A stretch of 64,000 nucleotides of DNA, from assembly GCA_030142905.1 (NCBI GenBank), contig JASJOG010000158.1, positions 186,001 to 250,000 of the forward strand, in the 5' to 3' direction. The notes under the pieces were generated by a model that saw nothing but the letters and a program-made list of their open reading frames with translations, did not search any database and had not been told where the DNA came from. Of the stretch, positions 36,536 through 48,319 are shown one piece after another. This DNA is from Heliopora coerulea. Its lineage: Eukaryota > Cnidaria > Anthozoa > Scleralcyonacea > Helioporidae. Numbering within the stretch: the stretch's first letter is position 1; the number at the start of each line of letters is the position of its first letter. The position numbers and the translations under genes were made by a program.

Positions 36536-36961
36536 TCAACAAAAGGACAACCGTTTTATCTTGTTGGGTTCCCGAATGAGCTGGCAATATGTTGCCTTCT
36601 CACGCCTCCACCCTAAGTTTTGTCTAACACGTCGAACGGTGGAACTTGAGACATTTACACCTATCTTGTTGCTCAAAAGGTGTTTTATTTCGGACGATGT
36701 CAACTCGTCGTTATTTTTCATTTTATCATCGATAAAATCTCTTTCACGGCCACTTAAGATCGGCTTTCTTCCGCTACGTTTGACATCAGCTAAACTGCCA
36801 CTTCGTTCATACCGTGAAAGGAACAGACTTATAGCTGGTCGTGATGTTTTTATTCCTTCTTCTTCGAGAATATTCCTAATCTTAGTGATCGATGTACCAG
36901 AAGACTTCAGAGAAACAATTCGATTCCTAGCGAATTCCGAAAGTTTTCCCATTTGCAACAC
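36536..36961 (-). CDS. Solo Tc1/mariner-like helix-turn-helix protein
   Basis: A 141-codon frame with a paired-like double HTH as at the N-terminus of Tc1 transposases: KLSEFARNRIVSLKSSGTSI, ISLFLSRYERSGS, the GRP-like hinge KRSGRKPILS, and SSTVRRVRQNLGWRREKA. It stops at KRLSFC, where a Tc1 protein would run on into the DDE domain. No DDE sequence follows. It lies inside the ISL2EU right end, so it may be an accessory DNA-binding protein or the rest of a nested Tc1 element. No Tc1 terminal repeats were seen. Confidence 0.65.
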   Translation of the reverse strand: MLQMGKLSEFARNRIVSLKSSGTSITKIRNILEEEGIKTSRPAISLFLSRYERSGSLADVKRSGRKPILSGRERDFIDDKMKNNDELTSSEIKHLLSNKIGVNVSSSTVRRVRQNLGWRREKATYCQLIREPNKIKRLSFC

Positions 36962-37029
36962 AGAACACAGTTACCATAGTCACCACGTCTGAAGTTACCG
37001 TAGATGACTCATGACTTCGGAAAATACCG

Positions 37030-37161
37030 TATGTCACCGATCGAGTCCCGACTTCTGCGTCTCGTGAGACGCGGTTTTGATTGACCGCAAAGGCAACCGC
37101 AGGTGAACCGCAAGGTGACCGCAGCCGAGCCGCAAAATGACCGCGTCTTGCACGCGGTTAT
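37030..37161. repeat. Right subterminal array, 11-bp period
   Basis: CCGCA repeated about six times at 11-12-base spacing, next to the right terminal repeat. On the minus strand the motif reads TGCGGTT or TGCGGTC, which also occurs in the left array, so both ends carry a related site in mirrored orientation. Confidence 0.8.
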
Positions 37162-37187
37162 TGTTAGGTTATTTCTGAGCAGTACTG

Positions 37188-38830
37188 TATGGCAGATGGT
37201 GCAGATGAAGGTCTTTGAGACATTCACAACAGGTTTAGTAATGTAACATTGAAACCAGCCTTAACATCTGTATATTCCTTTAATTTATGTAATTCACTGA
37301 CAATAAAACATGCATTATTACGCATAAAGTGTGTTTACTTGGTTATACTGTGGTATTTATATCACTAATATCTTAGAACTTAAACTTTAAGCATAGTACA
37401 TCCCATTTAGATAAATATAAACCTAACCAACCGGTTAACTCCAGGTTTATGGCTTAAAAATTGTCCATTGCTGAAATGTTTCTCACCTTTATTTCAAGGG
37501 TATCAAATCAAACGGCAAAACCAGGTACAAAATCATCATCTCAGCTAATGAGTTGTCAAAATTGAACTTCATCGATATTACATTCCACACCAAACCTCGC
37601 CACATTCCTGTACTCCACTAACTACCTGGAAGTGAAAAATGGTTATTTCGACTAATTTGGGGCACGATTCGATGGTTGTATTAGCCAAACTCTCGTTTCA
37701 TTAGTAGCCATTCGACTTCTTGCTAACAATAACATTCTTTTAGGTTTGTCTAGCTCTGTAATACATGTAGTAGCAACAAATAGAATGTCTCTGTTTAACT
37801 TCATTGGAGCTTGTTATCTTTGGATAAATTCCAAAATTACCAACTCCAAAATGAAATTCCACAGATGAAGCTCTTTTGTTTGATAGTAAATACGATTTCG
37901 AAATTTAACTAGGTCCATCACTTCAGTTGCTTATAACTCCTGTGCAACCAACTATAGCAATGGACAGCAATCACGTTCAATGACCCTTCTTAAAGTTAAA
38001 CATACACTCACAACTCTCACAAACTCGGTACATTCGGGCAATCGTTCCCGTTAGCTTTAACTTGAAGGCAAACACCATTAAATATCTTACCTAAGTGCTG
38101 ATAATTGTCAACAACTGAACGGTATTTCCTTGTGACTGTGTTTGCTTCCTCCTTCGCCTTCGGCCAATTCATGGGTGAATTATTGCTTGACATTGAAACT
38201 TGAGTAGTTTGCATATTTATGATCAAGGCTGACATGCTAGTAGGCGGGACAAAAAAATTGCACTTCATCGTCTCTTGTCAAAGGGGGATTCCCCTCCATC
38301 TCTAAGACGTGCCCACTTCATTTCCTTGATTTGGGAAACAGGACACGTCTTCCCCCTCTTACGATATATTTGCGCAGTAACCAAAACTATGGAAAAGTGC
38401 AATTACCAGATTTTGTTCATTGCTGTCAGTTGACTTGAAGTTGGTTGACACTAACAAATTGGGGTCAGTTGTACAAAGCCCACATACCATATCCGTAAGA
38501 TAAAACCATAAGCCAATTTTCGTAACAATCGTAAGATTCGGGAATTTTTCCCGTCCCCGATCGTCGGCGATTGTTACAATTGTGAACATAGACGTAAAAT
38601 AAAGATGGGAGCCCAGCTCAAAATTTGGAGATGTAATGTCATCATACTCAGGAATTAGGCAGAAACACGCGAATAAAGTTTAATTGAAATTCACTGACAT
38701 TTCGTTGCCGACGCGCAACATTTTAAAAGTAATTAACAGATCGAAATATTAAGCTAATTATATTTACGAAATGTATCACATTAAGACTAAAGCCAATTAC
38801 ATCAAGGAAGGTGAAAGATGAGACGACACA
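37188..38830. other. No gene seen
   Basis: Sequence to the right of the ISL2EU element. The minus-strand frames at 38017-38268 and 38359-38589 lack recognisable domains. Upstream exons of the aminopeptidase relic would be expected in this direction but were not recognised. Confidence 0.45.
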
Positions 38831-38839
38831 AGTAGAAGA

Positions 38840-41190
38840 AGGAGAGAATTAAAATAAGGGAAGCGAAACGGAAGTGATGTTTTCATTAAGAGAAGGTTTA
38901 TGTTGATTGATGAGGAGACTTTCTCTGATAAGTAATTCAAGAGGTGAATTGCAAGAAGAAAGAATAGAGAAGTCATGAAAGGAGACGAAGTGCCTAGTTT
39001 GGGTTGAATGTGTAAGAATGTTGGAACGTGAAGAAAGTGAAACTTTCCTGCCAGTCAAAGACGAAATTCCCATGTATTCTGAAATACGCGCGTGTAAGAG
39101 ACGACGTGCTTGCCCGATATACAACGCTGCGCAGCATTGACCTTAAATTGATAAACTACATGCGGTTTCAGAAACTTGGGAATAGGGTGTTTGAACTGGA
39201 AGAACATTGAAAGACGTTTACCAGGTTTTAATACGACACGGAGGTCTATTTGAGGGAAACAGGAAGAAACAAGTTTGATGAGCTTGGTTCGGATTTGTAA
39301 AGAATGAGCACCAGTAAAAGGGAGGCAGAAATAGACAACACGTTTAGGGACAGTGATATTGTTAATAGGAGTAGAAAAGATCTTGTCGAGAAAATTACTT
39401 AGGCAGCGGTCAAAAAGAGCGACGGGGTAACCATTGTTAACAAAAAAATTCTTTAAGTTTAAGGACCTCAGGATGAAATATATGATAGGATGAACATATT
39501 CTAAAATATCGGTTGAGGAATGAGTAAATCAGACCACGTTTGAACGATAATGGGATAAGACTATCAAAGCTGGTAAAAAGTCAAGTAAACGTGGGTTTTC
39601 GATAAACAGAAGTAGAGAAGCCATCATATCGATTAACGGAAACATCCAGGAAAGGTAAACACCCGTTAACCTCGGACTCACTAGTCAATTTAATGTTACG
39701 GTGTTTTGGATTTAAGTAATTAAGAAAAGGTTGAACGTGGTCTTGGGATTTGAAGATAATAAAACAATCATCAACATATCGTCGGAAATGAAGAGGTTTA
39801 AATTCAGGTGGGTAATTGTCTAACCAGGTGCGTTTGTGAAAAGATAAAAAAATATTAGTAAACAGTGGACCAAGGGGGAACCCATGGCAACACCGTCAAC
39901 CTGTTCGTAAAGGTGGCCATTAAAAATAAAATGTCAATTTTTGATGGCTAACGACATTAATTCCTTAAACTGTGCACGAGTAAAACCAAGGTGGTGGGTT
40001 GAGTTGAGAAAAAGCTTAGAAATAATGATCTTAATCGTTTCGTCGAGAGGGACGTTAGTAAAAAGTGAAGATATGTCGAAACTGGTCATGAAGATGTGAT
40101 CAGTGTCCAGATTTAGATTACCTAACTCATCAATAAACGAAAAAGTATCTGAAATCATGAAGGGACTAACAGAGAGATCATGAAGAAGTGAAACGAGATA
40201 TTTAGAAAGGTTGTATGAGTGCGTACCTACGGTGGATAGAATGGGACGAAAAGGGATATTGGCTTTATGTATTTTTGGTAGTCCATAAAGAATGCCAGGT
40301 GTGGAGCCTGTCGGAATCATTTTTTCGTATAATCAGTTTTTCGTATGCTCTCGTTCCTTAAACGACGTATGAAGCCACAGATCTTGGTTTGTCGGTTGGT
40401 GGTCGTTTTCAGAGGGTCTGACCTAAGGCGCTTGAATTTAGATTTGTCTTGTTCAGAGTAGGCAGCTTCGGATTGTGATGATAACACTCGTATATGGGAC
40501 TGTTTTTGAATATTATAGGAATATTATATACAATAGAATATACGAATATTGTCATCACAATCCGAAGCTGCCTACTCTGAACTGTCTAGCTTGGCCTCCT
40601 CTCTAGACATAATCCACCCGAAAAGGATCTCCGACCGAGATAACTGCTGCACACTCAACCGACACCAGAAGATTTGTTGAACAATGGGGTCCATCTAGAA
40701 ACAATAGTTAACTTTGTCTAGGATAACAATGCCGTTACTCTTGTCCGGTTTCACCAAAACAATTCCAGTGTCATCCTTCAGTCCCTTAAAGATTTTAAAA
40801 TCATCTCTAGTCAATAAAAAGTTAGGTGGTGAAAAGTTCTTGTATCCAGAAAGAGCAATATCTTTCAATCTGGTGTTGAAAAACTTTTCGTTGGTACAGT
40901 GGTTGGTCTACATGGTTTCACATTTCAGTTTGCGTTGGAGCATCTCGAAAGGAACCAAGAAATTGCAGTAATCGAGTTTCGTTGGTTTGATAGCAAAGTT
41001 TAAACCTCTAGCTAAAATGTTCTTTTCTTCAGTGGTTAGGTCACGAATTGAAAATTTGAAAATAACGTCATCGGGGTCAAGAGTGTCAGCAGGAATGTCT
41101 GCCCATAACCGAAGTAACGGTAACCAGGAACCACGGTATGTTTATTCAGAAGAAGACTTTAAGTAGAACACCAATGATTAATATAGCAAA
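38840..41190 (-). mobile_element. Second Penelope-like element, RT with degraded GIY-YIG
   Basis: Read on the minus strand: an N-terminal part near 41.0-40.7 kb (LARGLNFAI, KPDKSNGIVILD), the RT core (GILYGLPKIHK, DISSLFTNVPLDETI), palm motifs (VAMGSPL, RRYVDDCF) and a C-terminal GIY-YIG remnant (LYIGQARRLLHARISEY, ELLIRESLLINQHKPSLNE). It differs clearly from the PLE at 15.9-18.1 kb. Defects include a TGA after LAIKN, a lost base near 39875 and an inverted duplication at 40451-40582, so it is dead. Confidence 0.85.
40451..40582. repeat. Inverted duplication inside the PLE
   Basis: A 45-50-base segment containing GGCAGCTTCGGATTGTGATG is followed, after about 36 AT-rich bases, by its inverse. 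It breaks the PLE coding frame. Confidence 0.8.
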
Positions 41191-41504
41191 TCCCACTAGA
41201 ACAGCCCATAAGAAATATCTGTTCTTTTCTAAGAAAAAGGAATGAGAGAAAAAGTTACGCAAAAATTTAAATAATCTCGTGTAAATGCAGCAAACCAGTT
41301 TATCACTATAACTATGTACTAACCGCAAAGCAACGAACAACTAAAAATGCCTATAAAAATTTCAATATAATGATTAATATAGCAGGAATATCAATAGTGT
41401 AAAACCGTAATGACTTCGCCGTAGCTTCAAATAATACAAAGATTTTGTTGTTGTTATTTCTTCCTGTTCAAGCTGTGTCCAGCTTTTCACTCTCAGAAAA
41501 ACCC

Positions 41505-41785
41505 TGAGCTCTATTCATTCATGTACTCCAACCCGCAACCTTCTGAATTGTAGTCAAACCATTCTGCCCACTGAACTATATAGTATATTGTATACAGGTC
41601 AGTGATTGTGCCAATTAAAGTCAAATGGCAGAACAACCTGGGACGAGTCGACTGGGATTTAATGGTTCGATGTTGAGAGCGGTTGACTAGCATTAAGGTG
41701 GTTGCGGGCTCAATTTCAGTCTGGAATTCAGAACTTTTTTGAGTGACCATGGCTCAACGCATGCAGATTGAGCTCTAGCAATATC
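41505..41785. repeat. Possible old fold-back copy with tRNA-like arms
   Basis: The left part contains AACCCGCAACCTTCTGAATT and the right part GGTTGCGGGCTCAATTTCAG, resembling inverted B-box regions of the tRNA fold-back family, between GAGCTCTATTC-like and GAGCTCTAGC-like ends. Too diverged for firm borders. Confidence 0.35.
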
Positions 41786-42116
41786 AAGCTGCAATTTCTA
41801 ACAAAACAAAAAAGTATATAAAGATCGACTAACATCCACGTCAACAAGCACCATTTTATCTTTCCTGAAGTGCCTCTTAACCCTTTCTTTTCCACAATCA
41901 GTTACGCATACCAACTACTGACGGACAGTAATACCCCGTAGATAAATGAATGTAAAAAATGTTTCATATAACGAAAAAACCTGAACTGGTTTAACCCTTT
42001 CCTGTCTGAAACATCTCCCCTTGAAGATTGAAATCGCCTGGCATTAGCCAGAGGAATATTAAAAAGTCGGGTAAGTAACGGGAAGGGTTAAAAAAATTTG
42101 TAATCATTAAATGGGT

Positions 42117-42223
42117 TTAGTTCGTTCCTTCATAGTTTTTCCCACCATTTTCTTTCTTCCATTTCAAGCTTGTCGTTGATTGCTTATCTTTTCGAATTGC
42201 TTCACGATAGTTTAAATGCTTGC
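42117..42223 (-). CDS. ROCO-family C-terminal tail exon (second locus)
   Basis: The acceptor AATGCTAG precedes a 35-codon frame (KHLNYREAIRKDKQSTTSLK and on) that stops with TAA. It matches the tail exon of the first locus at 915-1030 in position, phase 1 and sequence (KHL, AIRKDKQST, SLKWKKE). The donor of the last phosphorylase exon at 52027 ends in phase 1 and fits it. The implied intron is about 9.8 kb and full of transposons, so linkage to that gene is inferred. Confidence 0.6.
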
Positions 42224-43756
42224 CTAGCATTTTTATTTTGTAAATGTTTATTTTTTGCACAAAACACGTTCTTTGCATAATAGGCGCGACAGTGGACGAA
42301 CTAATTTCCAGCGGAACCACATAGAGCATCAGATGTAATTTGACGTTACTCTGGGCTAAGCAGTTCCGAACGCTGCTTAGAAAGTTACTACTCATGACTC
42401 AGGGCAAAGTTTGCGTGAAACTATGCCTGGTGTCACTGTGTGTTAAATTCCTGAGCAGAAAGCTGTCAACAAAAAAACTGAGTATGTTTATTCTCAGCTT
42501 CAAAGAAAAGGTCAATACTTGTCAACATTTGTGTCAATTTTTACAATACACAGTTCACATCACCAACACCGCTAGCTCTGTCCTCTGAAATTTTACTAAT
42601 TCGGGACGGAATTAAAAAATTACGTCCCCCAGTTTAACAATTGTTGACGTATTTCTGAACAATATAATTGTCGTTTGACAATCTAACACTATATTAAGGG
42701 AGAGAGAGGGTAATTTTTAACTGGTGAATATTTTTGTTCATATTACATCATCTCATTTTGTATCTCACAAAAGGAGATTTCTTTAAAAAGTCGATAATAA
42801 TCCCAAGCGAACGCTCCTTTTTCACCACGGTATTACTGTAACCATGTAGCTACTACACAAAGTGATAAAAAGCTAGTTGTGGCACATACACTTAGATATG
42901 GAAGTTAAAGCAATTAGTATATAAATGGTAGCGAAAAGAAAGTTACAAACAAAGATTATACAAGTGTCCAAAATTACTTCAAACCAAAGGCAGTAATAAA
43001 ACTGTTTTCAATTGACGTTGGTATCAAGTACTTAGGGAGTTCACCCCATCTCCCTGCTTCCTATGGTCATGATATATACAAAAAACTATTTGTATAAACT
43101 AAATATCGAAATACTAAATAGTTGATAATTAGTTTCTAATGTAGACTTTCAATACAACAAAACTAGTCGCTCACTTGACAAATTGCTTTTTCCATCATTT
43201 GAGGTAGACGCTTTTTCAACATCCGCGATATCCCGCCCTCTCTGGCTTCTGAGGTTCTTTTCCAAAATGGAAAAGGTACTGGTCATTTATCAATATATAC
43301 AATATATTGATAAATGACCAGTTCACGATCTCTAAGATGAGAGCAAAGACGTACTTCTCTTATTTTTTTCTTGTCTTACGTCTCAGCAAGGAATGAGTTA
43401 GATGTCAAAAACGTCTCCCTTCCACAGTGCTTATGATTTATGTTCCGTGAGTTAAACAGTTTAAAATTAAGATAGCTTAATTTTATATTTCGACTTTAAA
43501 TATATTTTCTCACCAAATGCATTGCTTTCTTCTTCAGTCGACGGAACAGTATGGTCAACTCCAATTAGATCTTGTTCACCCTGGCTTCCGCTCAGTGTTG
43601 TAAAGCAAAAGAACTATGTCATTGATGTATGGTCAACTCTCTTTCTTTCCGACTCAACAGCCATTATATGATTAGCCAGATGGATAATGGTAAATTAAAT
43701 CTTGCGAGGTGAGGTGAGATTACCACCACACACAACCAAACAGAGAATCAGATATG
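42224..43756. other. No gene; one short hairpin
   Basis: Noncoding as far as I can see. A hairpin of about 20-base arms (CTGGTCATTTATCAATATAT) lies at 43279-43322. Sequence near 42340 resembles the flank at 43745-43768 and 44200-44230, suggesting old duplication. Confidence 0.5.
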
Positions 43757-43768
43757 ATTTGACGCTAA

Positions 43769-44199
43769 AAACCATGACCAGCCGACAACTTCAAAAAGTA
43801 TAAAATAAAACATATTCCGAAGAATAAAGTCGTCTTGAGAACTCAAGATATGAGTCAATGCAAGATAAAACTATTGTTGAAACTGTGATATTTCGACTTT
43901 ATTCCAAAGTCATCTTCAGACAGAATGATAATTACAAAAACATGCCAGAGTCTATATACAGGAGGTGTGATGACATCATCGAGACAGAATTAGGAAACAC
44001 TACTAATTCTGTCTCGATGATGTCATCACACCTCCTGTATATAGACTCTGGCATGTTTTTGTAATTATCATTCTGTCTGAAGATGACTTTGGAATAAAGT
44101 CGAAATATCACAGTTTCAACAACAGTTTTATCTTGCATTGACTCATATCTTGAGTTCTCAAGATGACTTTATTCTTCGGAATATGTTTTATTTTATACT
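43769..44199. mobile_element. Large palindromic element with 12-bp duplication
   Basis: Positions 43797-44199 form a near-perfect palindrome (centre 43998, arms about 197 bases, 9-base spacer). ATTTGACGCTAA is repeated exactly at 43757-43768 and 44200-44211, giving the borders, with a 28-base unpaired extension at the left. Each arm has GATGACTTTGGAATAAAGTC, also seen at 28203-28240. The equal frames on opposite strands are a by-product of the palindrome. Confidence 0.8.
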
Positions 44200-44211
44200 A
44201 TTTGACGCTAA

Positions 44212-47020
44212 TTTAGGCTAAATAGTTCGCGGCAACAGCTATCGTTTACTATTCACTATACGCCTATGAATTTTGTATTAAGAATATTTCAATTGCGTTT
44301 ACAAAACCAGAAGTGTTTACGTAACACGAGTTGGAGTACTAAGTAAAACAATACTTTACCAAAAATAAAGCGTCATTAGAAATAAAACTCAGCCATCACG
44401 TCAGCAACCAGAACGACTATGCCGTTCCAGTCAATTGATCAGTTGCGATTCAGCTGTTGGCAAACATCTTTTGTCCAACAAGTCTTTCGCCGAAACCTAC
44501 TCAGACGATAATCTTAGAATTCTTTACAAATGCCGTTCCGCCTTTCAATTCAAGGTGATGGAAGCCATTTACATAAAACTTAATGATCCTGATCTGTGCC
44601 TGTAAAAGGAATTTGTTTTCCAACTATCCCTAGTTTGACCCTCCCAAATATACCGTTGGGTTAATGTCACCAGTTATCTTTAGACTATATAAGCAGGTGA
44701 TATGTTTCTTTAGTTAGCTGACGTTAGCACTTGATAAGTGGTCTGCCGACATGCATCGTGCTTTTTTCTAATTCTTTAGGCTTATTCTTTACGCAGAATT
44801 TTACCTCTTTAAGTTTCATACAGTTCTTTTAAGAACTAAACTCTCCAACAGTCTTTGGTAACTGTGTATACCTCTTTAATACGTATCTTACTCTTCGTCT
44901 TCTCCTACTTTATCTTAAATTACTAATCACCATGATATCTAGGTATTTAAAAACTGTGTTTAAATATTACGATACTTCGTACGTGTAAACAGAGAGCTGA
45001 AAAGGTCCACTAAAATAGTCTGGTAAACGATAAAACTCAACTCAGATAAAAACAGTCCAAACTTACTTATAGAAGTATTCAACTGTACCTAAGGGATTGA
45101 CTGCTGAAAGTCAATAAAATCTTGAGGTATATCTTCGGAGGTAATTCAAAAAAAATTGAAAGGAGTTCTGATCTCCTTCCCACTTTAAATATTGCTCCAC
45201 CGTCGCATGCATTAAAAGGCTTCAGATTTTCACAACAAATAATAACCCGTGAGTTGATCTACGAGCATGCTTCACCTGTTTTGAGTGTCTCAGGTATGTT
45301 TGTATCCATGGGTCTTTCACCTAGAGATCGAAAAAAGCTAATAACTTTAGAAAATTTAAACGTTTCCTGTTGGCCAACTTCCTGCGAATCCAAAAAAAAC
45401 AAAAGTAACACTATTGCTGATTTCATATTAGTGGTACAGTTTGCTTTAAGGAAGCACCGAAAGAATTTCGAAAAGAAAAACAAGGTGCTGCACAGCGTCG
45501 TTTGACTGAAGAAAACATTCCGAGAAGAAAATGAGCTCATGATTTTCTGATCGGCGGAGTAAAACAACAGAGAAATTGAGGCACTTCACTGCAGGGATCG
45601 CCTGTCGGGACTGTCGGGTGCAGCGACTGTCCTTAGTATGCCCAGATCGTAACGAAACAATACATATCGATAGAATTCAGGTTACGGTGGCTAGTAGAGT
45701 ATGTCGTTAAAAAGTGTGATCTGCCGTCACTACCAGCCTAAATCATGGCGATTTGGAATGTGTACGTCGATAAAAGAAATCCTCACCCTGACTGATAAAT
45801 CAGTAAAAAAGAATGTATAGATAACGACAACAAACAACAGTTGTTCAACGTCAAAGTACTCAAACAGACTTAAAGGGCCCGGACTAAACCAATTTTCCAA
45901 CATTTTGCTCAAAATGGTTGCGTTGATTTAATTACCAATTTCAGACCACCATGCCGCCCCCTGCTCTACTTCTACATGATCTCTATAGAAGCAAACCTGC
46001 AAGCTACGAGACTTGGTTGTCCCAAGCAGTAGTTATCCATCTGTCGTCTACTTGACAAACGGTGGCTAATGAAGGGGGGGGAAGTGCGGAAAACACATTT
46101 TTTAACTAGACGCCTGCAAACAAAGACAGCCCTCCGAATAATTATCATTTGGTTCATGAATAACCAGCATATCGCAAATAGATCTCTGAAGATGTTACGC
46201 ATTAAGCAACGAAGGGCTTTTATCAAAGTTTTCGACTTTTAGACTTGTTTTCGACTTACCTCTACCTTTTTATGGCTTTGTTACAGCGGCGCAACTGCAA
46301 GCTGGGAAGAGTGGGTAAAACCCATGGGCCCCAAGCAATCGAAATTAAGCGACGTCACGTCATGACGGCATGAATTTGTTTAGATAAAGTTTCAAACTAT
46401 CTTCAATTCTCAGCATGATCGAATTGTCGCTTAAAGGTAAAAGTTTGACCCGCTGCCTCTAATAATCGATCTATTTAAGTGTGACAGATTTACCAAAGAA
46501 TGAAAATGAACGGGCGTGATAATTTTCACTTAAGTCCTCTGAACATTACAGATAAAATCCTGTACTGTGATTCAATTCCTGGTGTATTAAAGCTACACTG
46601 TCATTTGCTTTCATACTCTAATTAGCAGTTGTAAAAAGAAAGTTTACGAAAGCTGTGGCGCCGACGCCAGTAAACAAAGTAGTTCCAATCCTACAGCCGT
46701 GAAGCAAACCTCATATTCCAAACTTTTGTCTTCTTTCTAAAATGCTTCTAAGCAATTCTAGTCGCTCCACGAACGTTTTTCGTTGAACACACTTCAAAGT
46801 TCCCGGTGTTTTAAGAGCTGCCGTTACCGGGAAAAGGTGAAAATGTTCTTCTTCATGTCTTTACTGGAGCCAGGGTGGCGTCAAGAATACTCTAGGGATT
46901 ATTCATTCCTTTTGTTGCATAAGGGAAATCAAATTGCAAGGTCAGGTCGTGCATTCGCAAGCTCCCATTTCTATACACAGGGAAGCAATTACCGAAGTGG
47001 TAATTTCCCGAATGAAGTTT
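44212..47020. other. No recognised gene; one unidentified ORF
   Basis: 44230-44360 is a dispersed repeat that recurs at 63050-63195. A plus-strand frame at 45122-45505 (begins MRYIFGGNSKKIERS; a GTATGT donor-like site follows VLSVSG) has some protein-like composition but no family I recognise. The rest looks noncoding. Confidence 0.4.
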
Positions 47021-47085
47021 AGGATTAGAGTTAGGTTTAGGAGTGGGATCAGGATTAGCGTTAGGGTCAGATAACCCTAACTCCA
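47017..47085. repeat. Degenerate telomere-like repeat
   Basis: Several TTAGG-type words in a row (TTAGGATTAGAG, TTAGGTTTAGG, GATTAGCGTTAGGG), then an inverse CCCTAAC. Possibly an old interstitial telomeric tract. Confidence 0.45.
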
Positions 47086-47359
47086 GTTGAGCAACGAGGT
47101 AAATTGACGCCCGGGGCGGGAGTAGAAAATACCGACCCCCCTACCCCCCATAAAAAAAGAAAAGAAAGAAAAGACTGAAAAAGCAGGCGTACACAGGGGC
47201 AGACTGAGCGATGCAGCAATCGGACGTGGACCGAGGGTGGAATCCTCTTGGGACCCTAAGAACACCCGGACGGGAAAAAAATCGATTATTTCTCGAATGG
47301 TAGAAAAGTCGCTGACAATCACAAGTAGCTGCCAATTCACGGATGCAGAACGCATAAAA

Positions 47360-48208
47360 GCACAAAAAATGCCGGATTGGACGTTCTGCAAGCATGGAGA
47401 ATGATAAACGATTCAACCGACAGACTCAGCTCGATTACTAGAGATGTTGCCGACGTCCACCAACATGCAGCCACATTTATCAATTTAATGAATGATAAGT
47501 TACCGGGTGAAAATATCTATCTTTCACCAAACCTCCCAGAAATTCGTTTAAATCGACAATCCAAGTCACCCACCGCAGTAGAAAGTTCAACGAGACGTTT
47601 CGAGATTTCCTGTCATAACTTCATTCTAGACACAGTGATACAAAGTATCAAAAGACGATTCAGTGATCACAACGATCTGTACGAAGAAATTAGCTTACCA
47701 AAGCTTAGCGCAATACCTGAAGTCTTGCCCGAAATTAACACTTTGTCATTACGAGAGGATCTAGTTTCCCTTCCATCAAATTACGCTGCACTCAAACAAG
47801 GCCTACTGCCGCAGGATCCCGACGATGATTCAGATGAAGCTGAAGATGAAAACTTAGGTGGTGAAGTCAATAAGCATCCACCCTCAAAGTCAAAGGAATT
47901 GGTAAGGAAGATCGCTCGCCAAAACTGTGGCTTTTCTCAACAGCGTACGAAAACTTGTACTTACACTGTAGTTTACAAGCATTTGATTACACTAAGCATT
48001 ACACAATGCTTGCGCGAAACGATCCTTTTCAAAACTCAAAATACTGAAGACGAGACTAAGATCCTTCTTAACGCAGGACAATCTTGAGGCACTTATGTTG
48101 ATTGCTGTGGAAAAGGATATAGCGCTGCAGCTTAAGAACGACGAAGAACGTATCATCGACAAGTTTGCTCTAACGTCGAAGGAACTTAGCTCTATATTTT
48201 TACTGTAG
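47360..48208 (+). pseudogene. hAT transposase C-terminal fragment
   Basis: A 236-codon frame (TRDVADVHQHAATFINLMND, RRFEISCHNFILDTVIQSIK) resembles the middle of DUF4371-type hAT transposases. In another frame from about 48010 the dimerisation domain follows (SFSKLKILKTRL, LTQDNLEALMLIAVEKDIAL, ending SSIFLL). N-terminal and catalytic parts are missing and there is a frameshift, so this is a dead fragment of a family different from the element at 22554. Confidence 0.65.
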
Positions 48209-48319
48209 ACCACTAAATACTACAACAAGTCACAAAGACCGGAAAAAGTTATTCAAATAAATACGTCTGATTATTGGTTAATTTAGCGTGTCGTGCATTC
48301 GTGTTTATTTTAACATTTA

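Larger units (their letters stand above)
30127..37187. mobile_element. ISL2EU-type DNA transposon, 7.06 kb
   Basis: The 26-bp terminal inverted repeat begins CAGTACTGCT and ends ATAACCTAACA (30127-30152 and, inverted, 37162-37187), with one mismatch. It is flanked on both sides by TA. ISL2EU elements of the PIF/Harbinger-ISL2EU-Spy group carry 2-bp duplications and encode a THAP-DDE transposase together with a YqaJ nuclease. Both genes are here, converging on about 33.6-33.8 kb. Inside each end lies an array of GC-rich motifs with 11-bp spacing. The element sits in an intron of the aminopeptidase relic. Confidence 0.9.

Noticed and set aside
43858..44138. Two 68-codon ORFs with almost the same sequence on opposite strands
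   Set aside because: They arise from the palindrome. No domain, no start context.
45122..45505. A host gene exon
   Set aside because: The frame is moderately long and has a donor-like site, but no domain, no convincing acceptor and no neighbour exons. Left as an unidentified ORF.
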